Notes under the pieces: model-generated | The model's database searches: none | Seen by the model: only the letters and a program-made list of their open reading frames with translations | Told to the model about the DNA's origin: nothing | Translations under genes and position numbers: made by a program | Assembly: GCF_040954645.1 (NCBI RefSeq) | Contig: NC_092810.1 | Location: 10,526,377 to 10,590,376, forward strand | Direction: 5' to 3' | Length of the DNA stretch: 64,000 bases | Source of the DNA: Diabrotica undecimpunctata | Taxonomy: Eukaryota; Arthropoda; Insecta; Coleoptera; Chrysomelidae | In this document: piece after piece, positions 12,281 through 22,495 of the stretch | Position numbering within the stretch: position 1 is the first letter of the stretch | Layout of the letters: each line of letters opens with the position of its first letter

Positions 12281-14238
12281 ATTTAAGGATCCCAGTTAAC
12301 GGAGTATTATCCGACAACTATATCACTGAAAATGGTGTACCCCAAGGTTCTACTTTGAGTTTTACCCTCTTTCTAGTAGCCATCAATGATATTTGCTCCC
12401 ATATAAAATCTCCCGTTAAATTTGCCCTATACGCAGACGACTTATTGTATACTGTCAAGAAAAATCCACAGCTGCAACCTCATCTTTATTACAAAATTCT
12501 GTCAAGACTACATAGTCCGAGAAAACTAGCTTTAGGTTTTGTTCCAATAAATCCAAAATAATTAAGTTCACCAGGAGATACAACAGCGCAGAAATACCCA
12601 AAATAACAATAAACGGAGTAAATTTGGAGTTAATTGATTATTACAGTTTTATTTATTGTTAAGTTTTTAGGACTAACTGTCGATAACAAACTCACTTGGC
12701 GTCGTCATATCGACGAAATACAAGGCAATTGTTTAGGCAGAATGAATTTGTTAAAGACATTGTCCCACTATCAATAGGGTGCCGATGAAAGTGTACTATT
12801 CAAAATATATCGAGCTATAATCCAATCCAAATTAGACTATGGTTGTATAGTTCACTTGTCTGCATCCAATAGTTAATTACAATCGGTAAAGTCTGTTCAC
12901 AACACTGCTCTCTGAATATGCTTAGGAGCATTTCGATCCAGTCCCGCTGAAAGTATCTATTGTGAATCTCATGAACTCCCTCTTTACCTTCGAAGGCATC
13001 AAGGCAGCAACTACTTCTATCTTATGCTAGCAGAATTTAATCAAATCCGATTAACCCTCTATTTAATCCTCTGATTTTGACTAAACTGGGACTCGTAAAC
13101 TCGACCAGATGTATACTTTCAATCCCACAGATCCTACAACCCTTGTACCAAGACACAAAATTATCTCGAACACTTGCATCTATAAAATCAGAATCCCTGC
13201 CAAGGGGTACCTTTTATAAACACTTCCCTGTGTAAATTTAATAAGCAACAAACAAATAATATCATTTTTCGACATTCTTTCAAAAGCTTTGAAGAATATT
13301 GTGAATATATCTCACTATGATAAGGTGATTTATACCGATGCATCCAGAAACGTAGATGAAGTTTGCTGATTTGTCACTACAGTTGATACAGTATCAGGAC
13401 AATACCGAATATCCAACGAATGTAGCGTGTTTTCAGGAAAACTCTTCAGAATTTCAAAAGCTCTCGAGTTCCCTTTTGACAAGCATCAAAATGTAGCTCT
13501 GTGCACCGATTCCTTATCCGCATTTCATTCGTTAGAAAATATTTTCAATCAAGATCACCTAGTGCAAAAAATACTAGAATCGATCCATCTCCACACTCCA
13601 ATATAGGTGCCTTCTCATATCGGCATCCAAGGAAATGAGATGGATTACAGCGCTGCAAAGAAGCCTCTACATCCAACTAACCCACCTACAACATACAGCT
13701 CCAAGAAGATATAAAATCAAAATTCAAAAGAACTATCCAAGGCAAGTGGCAGGAACTGCGGATCACCAAAGACACAAAGCTCAGAGAAATACAACCTAAT
13801 GTTAACAGCTATTTATTCCTATCATCCCTGAATAGAAAAGAGAAGATAGCGATACGAAGATTGAGGATAGGACACACACGTTTGACACACGGTCATCTTA
13901 TGTCCTCTACAGACCAACAGTTATGCTCCCACTGCAACCATATTCCTATTACAGTCAAGCACATCCTCACAGAATGTCAACACTACCAGGCCACTCGCAT
14001 TGCCAACAATATAACCCACAGTTGAAAAGAACTTCTGAACCGACTCAAGATCCTAATGGACTTCTTAAAGACTAAACAGTTGTTTGACAAAATATAATTT
14101 ACATAATATTGTTATACTTTCCTATTGTAAACCCTGTATCATAACTCTGTAAGTACTATTGTAAATCTTTGCCCCCGTGTCAATGACCAAAGATGTCGAA
14201 ACACGTTAATTCGATATAAAAAATAATAATAATAAAAG
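12281..14238 (+). mobile_element. Decayed LINE with RNase H (I/Jockey-like)
   Basis: Translation across frames gives ENGVPQGSTLS, LFLVAINDI and LYADDLLYT (RT catalytic core, 12325-12460), then LGLTVDNKLTW and HIDEI. An RNase H block follows with YTDASRN near 13335, LCTDSLSAFHSLE near 13500 and PSHIGIQGNEMD near 13610. A terminal Cys/His motif (CSHCNH...HILTECQHY) lies near 13925-13985. Stops occur inside RT and RNase H. The copy ends in (AAT)n at about 14224-14238. The RNase H plus terminal zinc motif favours the I or R1/LOA-like side of the Jockey superfamily. Confidence 0.8.
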
Positions 14239-14368
14239 GGAAGTGGGAAGTGGAAAGGTAAAACGTCCATTGTAATATTAGCCATGTTCTAATTCTTATA
14301 ACTAACGTAAGTTTGGCTTACGTTAAAGATAAAGCGTAAAAATAATAAATATATTTAATGTTTAACAG

Positions 14369-14374
14369 TTTATT
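14369..14374 (-). promoter_or_regulatory. Possible mRpL1 polyadenylation signal
   Basis: TTTATT on the plus strand reads AATAAA on the minus strand, about 130 bases beyond the mRpL1 stop codon. Position and motif fit, but AT-rich sequence produces such hexamers by chance. Confidence 0.4.
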
Positions 14375-14503
14375 TTGAATAATAAAATTCACTGTATATT
14401 TTTACAAATTGATTAGTTAAAATAACAAATGGATCATATATGTTGTAAGACATATATTACAACGATCACAACATTGTACCGACTATAATATAACAAACAG
14501 TCT

Positions 14504-17500
14504 TTACAGCGTCATTCGTTCTTCTACTTTTTCATCGTCATCTACTACAGACTGCTTCGAAGACTCATCGCTTTCTATAAATACCTCGTGATTGACTTTA
14601 AGCTTCTCTGAAGAGTACGGCGTCCATAAAAGACACCTAAAATTATTAAAAACACAAATAAACACAATGTAAAATTTATATGAACTAAAGCGATGAAAAA
14701 CAATTCATCTGGACACAATCAAGTAAAGTAACAGCCTTGCTGATATCTTAGAATAGTAGTGTACAGAAAATATTTACTATTCAAGATAATAAATTAGTCA
14801 AAAGATGGAAAAAGTTTGAAGGGTGTAAACAATTTTAATTCCTAGCTAAATGCTTTCGATTTACAAAGCCATCTTCAGAGCTATGCCACAATACAAAAAC
14901 AATGTAAATTACTAATTTTAATTTGACAACGATTGACTTACGTCAAATATTAGTGTAATCTAATTTATTAAATATATAAGAACATTATACCTGGTAATAA
15001 AAGAACCGCTCCTTTTTGGTTTCATTGTGTAAACATCTCTTATTAGTGCTGCAAAATTTTCTTCCAGTTGTTTAGGATCCATGGTTAACTGAAATATTTT
15101 AGGAAAATTAAAATCTACACTTAATTCACATTCACTTAATCTGTATTTAAGATGTGTTTTTATTTGATGAGTGTCAGATCAGTAGGTTATGATTACGGTC
15201 ACGGGGCTCTAGGCACAATGTATGGAGTATGGAGACTCTTTGTCAGTTGTCACTACTGGTCAACGTTTGTTAGAACATGAATTCTTGGAGACTTTGTTAA
15301 AAAGTATGTTTAACTAAATGTATTTAACTCAAAAAAATAAAAAAGGAATGCATGGGTATGGACATATACGACATTCTGATGCACTAAATAAAATAAAAGA
15401 AGTAATTATGTCAAGTAGTGTGCTTGCCAATTTCAATGAGAAGTTACCAACTGTGATACAGACTGACAGTAGTAGTAATGGCTTGGGGTGTTGTCTCTTA
15501 CAGAATAACAGACCAGGAGCATTTGCATCTAGGGCGCTAACGACAGCAGAGTCAAATATGAGTCAAATTGAAAAGGAGTTCTTGGCAATCCTATATGCAT
15601 GCAATAAATTTCACAATTTTATCTACGGAAGGAAAGTGCAAATTGATTCTGACCATAAGCCTTTGGAGGCATTAATGCATAAAGGCATTGCGGACATAAT
15701 GTCGCCGAGATTACAAAGGATTAGGGTAAGATTATCTAAATATGACATAGATGTAAAATTTAAGCCAGGCAAGTTCATGCATGTGGCAGATTTATTATCG
15801 AGGAATTTTATAAAAGATGAAGTGGATGATGATAAATTTATTACAGAAATAGTTCATACTATTAACATGACTGATGAGAAGAGAGAACAATTTAGGACTG
15901 AAGTGGATGCTGATGAGGATCTGAAACTAGTAAAGAAATATTGTATACAAGGGTGGCCCAAAACCTTGTCAAGAGTAAGTGATTCAATTAGGTATTATTA
16001 TTATATAAGAAATGAACTATATTTACTTGACGGACTAATATTTTACAAAGACAGAGTTATAGTCCCAAAAATATTGAGAGAGAGCATGCTAAGATTATTG
16101 CATTCGAGTCATTTTGGCATTCAGAAAACCAAACAGAGAGCAAGACAGATATTACATTGGCCACAAATGAACAAAAGTATAGAAGACTGGGTAAGAAATT
16201 GTAGCAAGTGTGAGATATTTAAAAGTCATAATGCTAAAGAACCACTATTACTTAAAGAGTTGCCTCAAGCACCTTTTGAAAAGGTAGCAAGTGATATATT
16301 AGATTATGGTGGACAGTCATATCTAGTTCTGATCGATTATTTTTCTAAATGGCTCGATATAGTGAAAATTAATTCAAAAACTTCTCAGGTGGTCATCAAG
16401 GAGTTAAAGAAATTTTTTTCAACGCACGGAATACCCTCTTCTTCTTCTTCAAGTGCCCTGTCCGTTGCGAACGTTGGCTATTAACATGGCAATTCTGATC
16501 TTGTTTGCGGCGCTTCTGAATAGTTCGACCGATGTGAGCCCGAACCACTTCCTCAGATTTTGAAGCCACGAGTGTCTTCTCCTGCCTGGCCCTCGCTTAC
16601 TGTCTATTTTTCATCAGATAACATGCCTTATAATTCATGGCATTGTCACCAATTTGCTAAAGACTGGGATTTTCGGTTTGTAATGTCCAGTCCCCGCTAT
16701 CCACGGTCTAATGGACAGGTAGAACGAGCCGTTCAAATTGCAAAAAACATGCTTAGAAAGTGTGACGACTTAGATATGGCGCTCCTGGAGTATCGCAATA
16801 CTCCAATAAATGGAACAGATAAAACACCGGCCCAATTAGTGACTAACAGGGTTCTTAGATCGAAGCTACCATCAAATAAAAAGCACAAAGACATAAATCT
16901 AAAGGAAGAGTGGGAGAAACTAGAGGCAAAAAGAAACGAATATAAAAATTATTATGATAGAAACACCAAGGTAAGAAGAGAAATAGTGCCAGGAGAGAAT
17001 GTAGGTGTCAGAGAGGGTAGAGAATGGAGACCAGGTAAAATTCTGGAAAAAGTAGATGAGGCACCCAGATCTTATTTAGTGCAGAAATAAAATGGGGAAG
17101 TGGTCAGGCGAAACAGTTATCACTTGAGGCCTTCCCTAGTTAAAGCGAAAATTAAGAAGAATACTGATTTTGCACATAATGATAGATCATAAAACTCCTC
17201 ATCTGGGAATCAGAGTTGTGGAGTAGAGGAACCTTCAACCTCCCACATGAATGCTGAAAATAGAACTAGTGCTAGACTCAAAAGAGCTCCAGTGCGTTTT
17301 AAGGACTATCAAATGTAAGCGGAAAGATGTCATATCAGTAGGTTATGATTACGGTCACGGGGCTCTAGGCACAATGTATGGAGACTCTTTGTCAGTTGTC
17401 ACTACTGATCAACGTTTGTTAGAACATGAATTCTTGGAGACTTTGTTAAAAAGTATGTTTAAATAAATGTATTAAACTCAATGAAATATTATTACTATGA

Positions 17501-20500
17501 GTAAACTATTTTTCTTTTCACTTAAAATAGTGTATTATTTTGAAAGATCCTTGCCAAAACATAATAGGCTATATTTCCAAAATTGGTCTAGAAGGCCAAC
17601 TGATTAAAATTTTCATATAAAATAGTAAGCTTGTGCAACGTACATACAATGATTGACTACATCAGCATGCTATGCACCATATAGGTACACACTTTTCCAT
17701 TGGCAAATAGTGCTGTCTATCAATATGGTTCACAAATACATAATGGCAAACAGTACTAAATCAGCTTAGCAGTCAACCTGTTAAACTAACTCATCATCAT
17801 CATCATCCAGCCTCAAGAGTCCACTGCTGAACATAGGCCTCTTCCTCGTGTTTCCAACCCCGTCTATCTTGCGCTGCTCTTATCCAGTTTTTATTGAGTC
17901 TTCTTAAATCGTCAGTCCATCTTGTAGGTGGTCGACCGACGCTTCTCTTGTCTTCCCTTGGCCTCCATTCCAATAACCTGTGTGTCTATCGCCCATCTGT
18001 CATTCTGGCTATGTGTCCTGCCCATCTCCATTTTAGTCTGGCTATCTTCTCGATGATGTCAGTCACTCCGGTTCTTCTCCTGATGTCTTCGTTGGTTATT
18101 CTGTCTCGCAGAGTTATTCCTAACATGGACTGCTCCATTCTTCTCTGCGTGACTCTCAGTTTGGTAGCTGCTGCTTTTGTTAAGGTAAGTGTTTCTGCTC
18201 CGTACGTCAAGACTGGGAGGACGCACTGATCAAATACCTTTCTCTTTACGCATGTGGGCAGCTCACTTTTAAAAGTTTCTCTCAGTTTTCCAAATGCTGC
18301 CCACCCAAGGCCGATTCTTCTCTTCAGTTCATGAGTCTGGTTATCCCTGCCAATCATAATTTCATGTCCCAGGTATTTATATCTATCTAACAGTTATTAT
18401 AGTGTAATTTACATCTAATCAGTTATTATAGTTAGTTTAAACTAACTATAATAACTGATCTGGTAGATACAATAAATAAAATAAAAAAAGTCATATGAGT
18501 AGATAACTTACTGATCCAATAACTGTCTGAACTGAACCATAATCTTTCTCGTATTCATCCTTAGCAGCTGTGTAATTAATACCATATAGAAACTTTTCCA
18601 CTGCACTTCCGAGATTAACATCCAAACTACCACTTTTCGGATTAGGAAACCTCTTCTTCAGCAAACCTCTCAGAACCACCATTTCCGGAAGAATTTCAGG
18701 ATGGGCAACTATATATTTGAAGTCATTAAGATTGAGTTCCCCCACTTGAATTTTCTTGATCATGTCAACGCCGCCGACTAGCTGGGCGCCAGCATCAATG
18801 GCAAGTTTTTGTATTTCCTGGGTTTTGGCGAAAGCAGCTACAGACGGGATTTGTCCTTGGTCGAACCGGTGGGGAATTGCAACAGTTCGTGTAAAATTAT
18901 CTAGCAATCGAGTCTGAAAGACAGAAAATGTATGTGTTTATATTATTAGACAAGTATATGTAAAATGTATATTTATAAGAGACCTTAATTAAGAGAAAGG
19001 ATTTTAACAAAATAGTAGGTCCATGTGGAGAAAATGTATTGAATGAGAATGGAACAAGACTGATTGACCTATGTGACCAGTATTTGATAAGAATATGTAA
19101 GGATTTCTTTAGACATAAAAAGATACATAAATATACATATAAAAAAATCTGTAGGTGAATAACAATCGAAGATCTGTAGGTGAATAACAACTCAATAAAA
19201 CAGACATATAATTATAAATACTTAGGGGTAACAAATACAGGAACAAGAAAAATTAGAGAGAAATTTGCAGGTTATGTTGAGTTGAGATCTCAAGATGCCC
19301 TTACAATCACTAGTGGGTTTAAATAAAAAAAGTAAAATAAATGTTTATTTCTCCATTACTCAAGCCATACATTAAAACTTATGATCCATGATGCTAGAAA
19401 ACTACCGGAAATACTTAATTTAATTGCAATGGTTAAGAATACAATATCTTTCTTTTATTAGTCATCAGCCGGCAGGAATTTGGTTCCTAATCTATCAAAA
19501 ATCTGTAAGACCAGATGGTGTGAGAAATGCACTAGCATTAGAAAGTTTTCCAATTTTCCTCGAAGGTTTAATCATGATTGCTAAATACTCTGCGATTTTG
19601 AAACCTGTTATGACTAAAATCCTTACATCATCAAGAAGGATTGACAAGAAATTGAACAAATTTCTGATGGTTTACTTAAAAAATTACATGATATAAACAA
19701 TGCAAAATCTGTCATGGAGATTTATGAGGTGGGTGATATCTCTGCAGAATTAGTTTTATGGTACAATCTTTGAAAAAAGAAGTATTTAGCAGGAGACAAT
19801 TTAAAGAATATTTAAGTAACCGCACTTTTAAAGGCAGCTAAGATTTTTTCTCTGCAACAAGGCATGCACTTCTCATTTTAAGTGATTCCTCATCAACTTC
19901 AGTTACTGCTGAACAATCTTTCAGTAACTTTCAAAGGGTAAAGACCTGGCTCAAGGGTACAAAGTGAGAGGAGAGATTGCCTGGGTGTGTTTGATGAGAG
20001 TCCATCAGAAATTCATCACAGGAAATCAGGATTGGATTAAAACGAGAGTTCTTCTTCAAATCCAAGAAAAATGACATTACTATTATTAGTGATAAGATAA
20101 AGATATGTCAAATCCAAGAAAAATAATATTACAATTATTAGTGAAGAGACACATACTAGAGAAAAAGTAATTTTTTTTTTTTCAGGCAAATAATTGTAAT
20201 AATTTGTTGATAAAGCTCTGCTATATAATTATTTTATATAATTTACCTAAAATTTTTATTTAATTCAACTTTTCCATGTTAAAATGCTACTACAAAGATG
20301 ACTTGCCCCCGCACCTAGTTTTGATCCTGGCTATGCCCATGCTCTCTCAATATATAGGCATTCAGGAGGTGATATTCACGAGTTTTTGAAGCAGTTATAT
20401 TATCTTATGCAAGTAAATCATAAGGATACATAATGTTTCTTCATAATTTTTATTCAACTTACCTTCTTTTCACCCTCCATATTTAATTCTACAGTGACAT

Positions 20501-21942
20501 GTAAGTCTGTTTCAGGTCTATTATACATTTCAGGGTGATGAGTTTCTTTATGAGCTTTGACAGCCTCTTGGAAAGGATACACAACCCATTTGTAGTATTT
20601 ACAAACAAACACATCATCTACTGGATCTCTCATTTGTGAATCATCAAATTTTAGTTTGGGCCTACTAGCTAAGAACCTACAAAATTCAGCAAGACGTTTT
20701 TAATTTGGATAATGTTGCTATAATAACTAACAGACTACTTACTGCTCTCTGTTTCTTTGATTGTGTGGTATAAATCCAACTTTTTGGATTTCCACTTTGA
20801 CTTTAGCCTTCTTCTTACGATCTCTGGTACCTTTCCTGGCTGCATAGCACCTGGATTGTATTATATTTAAAGATTCAGGGGCTGATCTGATTACATTGTT
20901 TTGTAGAGTTTGAAAAACAGTAGACTGCAGGGTACCTAAAATAGAAATAATAGAAAAATTCACAATAACTCGACAACAAAGCTTAACAAGCAGCTCCAAT
21001 CACAGAACAATAATATGTGCAATATGAATAAATTTAACCCAACTGACAAAAAATTATATAATTAGCATAGACCCTGAAAAGGAAAGACAGTGTGAATACT
21101 TTTAATAATAATAAGTGTGTAGAGTCTAGTAAGCTCATGACTTGATTAACCATTCTTCTCCTTTCCATTTTGGTTTTTTATAATTAGAGGTTTAAACAAT
21201 ATCCTTTCTTTTCATTATTTACCCCCTGATACGATTTCTTATATCTGTATTTTTGTAATCGTATTCAATTTCTTCCAATAGTCTTTCATATCGTATTTTC
21301 TTTTCTCTTAATATTTGTTTAGTTCTTTTTCATTGTTCAGTGTACTCACTTTCAGTATCTTTTGATCTTAATTTCAGTACTATTAGTCTTAATTTACTTC
21401 ACTGCTCTCATTCTGTTGAACATTCATTATTGAATCATGTTTTCTTCCTTTTTTTTAATTTCATCCCAACCACTTTTGGCTGATTATACCATGCATCTCC
21501 TTTTGAATGCTTGTTCGTAATTTTTCTTTGAATACTTTTAAGGAATCATTAAAATAAAGAAAGGGTATACTAAGCAATGAAGATATAATCAAAGTACATA
21601 ATACACATCATCAGAAGTAATATTCCATTTTTAAGATAAAGGAAAGATCAGGTCACAAAGACATTCACATGGAATGAATGCTACTATGAAAATACAATTG
21701 AAAAACGAAAAGAACATGAATTGAAGGATTGGACCTGTATCTCAATTAATACAAATCTAAAACTTATTAACTACTATTGTAAGATCGAAAAATTATCATT
21801 TTTTAGGACAAGATTAATAGGGTAGAAAGACATTCTATAAGACAAGTTACTGTATTATTTATAGTTAATTTAAATGTGTACAGTTCAACACAAATTTGAA
21901 TATAGAATGATATGACTACTCACGTAAGGAGAGAAAATTCAT
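14504..21942 (-). CDS. mRpL1: Mitochondrial ribosomal protein L1 (uL1m), six exons
   Basis: The product is a large-subunit mitoribosomal protein (L1 stalk). Coding exons by consensus splice sites are 21942-21924, 20935-20743, 20676-20463, 18913-18512, 15088-14991 and 14636-14504. They total 1059 nt, or 352 codons plus TAA, with all phases matching. The N-terminus MNFLSLRTLQSTVFQ is hydrophobic and basic with no acidic residues, like a mitochondrial presequence. Exon 2 holds a Lys/Arg-rich region (RKGTRDRKKKAKVK). Exon 4 carries the L1 core (AGAQLVGGVDMIKKIQ, YIVAHPEILPEM). Exon 5 has MDPKQLEENFAALI. The C-terminus is acidic. Similarity to animal MRPL1 is from memory. The tiny first exon (19 coding nt) is inferred from frame and a GTGAGT donor and is the least certain part. 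Introns 3 and 4 carry transposons, but the exons look intact. Confidence 0.9.
15172..15331 (+). repeat. 5' LTR (160 bp)
   Basis: Direct copy of 17328-17480. It carries an extra TATGGAG duplication and begins TGTCA like its partner. Confidence 0.85.
15318..16433 (+). pseudogene. Gypsy pol remnant: RNase H and integrase 5' half
   Basis: The open frame contains an RNase H (TVIQTDSSSNGLGCCLL, DHKPLEALMHKGI). It then has the H-H-C-C integrase zinc domain (LLHSSHFGIQKTKQRAR, WVRNCSKCEIF) and the start of the catalytic core (ASDILDYGGQSYLVLIDYFS). It continues to STHGIP and then runs into an inserted LINE fragment. The first methionine is not native, since codons 1-8 are LTR sequence. The integrase resumes at about 16593. 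Confidence 0.85.
16434..16592 (-). mobile_element. Family A LINE tail inserted in gypsy integrase
   Basis: Minus-strand translation gives WLQNLRKWFGLTSVELFRSA and IAMLIANVRNG, followed by an AAG-repeat tail (CTTCTTCTTCTTC at 16437-16449). The segment splits the integrase core exactly between STHGIP and the downstream Asp motif (SSDNMPYNS), so it inserted after the gypsy element. Confidence 0.85.
16593..17317 (+). pseudogene. Gypsy integrase 3' half and C-terminus
   Basis: VYFSSDNMPYNSWHCHQFA supplies the second catalytic Asp. SPRYPRSNGQVERAVQIAK supplies the catalytic Glu of the DDE triad. A QLVTNRVLRSKLPS block and a basic C-terminal region follow. After one frame break, a terminal RLKRAPVRFKDYQM ends at a stop about 10 bases before the 3' LTR. 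Confidence 0.8.
17328..17480 (+). repeat. 3' LTR (153 bp)
   Basis: Begins TGTCATATCAGTAGG and ends AACTCA. It matches 15172-15331 apart from a few substitutions and the 7-bp indel. A purine-rich tract precedes it. Confidence 0.85.
17793..18390 (-). mobile_element. RTE-like LINE, 3' end
   Basis: Minus-strand translation has YKYLGHEIMIG, RRIGLGWAAFGKLRE, KVFDQCVLPVLTYGAETLTL, RRMEQSMLGITLRDRITNED and LKWRWAGHIARMTDGR, the classic RTE post-RT block. An ATG-repeat tail (CATCATCATCATCC on plus) lies at 17793-17808. It is 5'-truncated, lies in mRpL1 intron 4, and is related to the copy at 56.3-56.9 kb. Confidence 0.85.
18418..18459. repeat. 42-bp perfect palindrome
   Basis: Twenty-one bases on each side of the TTT/AAA centre (18438/18439) are exact complements. 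Each arm contains CAGTTATTATAGTTAG. A partial extra copy of the arm (CAGTTATTATAG) lies just upstream at 18391-18402. The palindrome sits in mRpL1 intron 4, between the RTE fragment and exon 4. Confidence 0.9.
19300..20070 (+). pseudogene. hAT transposase relic (C-terminal part)
   Basis: A short frame (19424-19696) has GIWFLIYQKSVRPDGVRNAL, and downstream stop-ridden frames contain SVTAEQSFSNFQRVKTWLKG and EERLPG. The latter is the hAT C-terminal dimerisation signature in the DUF4371/THAP12-like type. Multiple stops and frameshifts make it dead. It lies in mRpL1 intron 3, antisense to the gene. Confidence 0.65.
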
Positions 21943-22399
21943 GTTGTATATTACTATTATATATATTTTTATAAATTAATGAACATAATTAATAACACAT
22001 TATTGTTGCCGTAACATAACCTCAAATCAGCTGCTTGCTTGACTATTTTGATTCTGTCTATAAAAGTAACTACGGTAACGCCAAAAATTCTTAATTGCCC
22101 TTTTCTCAAATTTTTAATTGGAAATCATCAGAATTAATATAATGATAAAATGTTTTGTCCTAAATTTGAATTTTATTTTATCTATTTATTGGTAGTATGT
22201 ATTATAAAATAACTTGGACAAAATAATAAATAAAATAACGCAGCTAGGAATAATATCCACCCACTTTAACTTCTAGGTGATAGGCAACATTTAATACTTA
22301 TTAAAAAATAATATTTTATACTTCGCAAAAAACTTAGCAAAAACTAATTTATTTTCTTTTACTGGGAGAGTTCCCGAGAGTTGGCTGTATAGGGGAAAG
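21943..22399. other. Upstream flank of mRpL1
   Basis: AT-rich sequence that should hold the mRpL1 5' UTR and promoter. I see no defined core promoter element. Confidence 0.35.
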
Positions 22400-22495
22400 G
22401 GGGGGGGGAATAGTGGCCGCCTAAGCATTTTGGTTTATTTTTACTGCTACATAGCTTTAAAAATTATATTGTTAACGTAAATAAAACTTCAAACC

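Larger units (their letters stand above)
15172..17480 (+). mobile_element. Ty3/gypsy deletion derivative with short LTRs
   Basis: The element lies in the fourth mRpL1 intron, antisense to the gene. A 160-bp 5' LTR (TGTCAGATCAGTAGG... to ...AACTCA) is joined directly to the RNase H region, so gag, protease and most of RT are missing. A 153-bp 3' LTR closes it, preceded by the purine run GCGGAAAGA. The flanks ATGAG (15167-15171) and ATGAA (17481-17485) look like a 5-bp target duplication with one change. The LTRs differ by a 7-bp duplication (TATGGAG) and a few substitutions, so the insertion is not recent. Confidence 0.85.

Noticed and set aside
17251..17466. 71-codon plus-strand frame (contains GYDYGHGALGTMYGDS) as a host gene exon
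   Set aside because: Most of it is the 153-bp 3' LTR, repeated at 15172-15331 where a 7-bp duplication breaks the frame. It is chance coding in an LTR.
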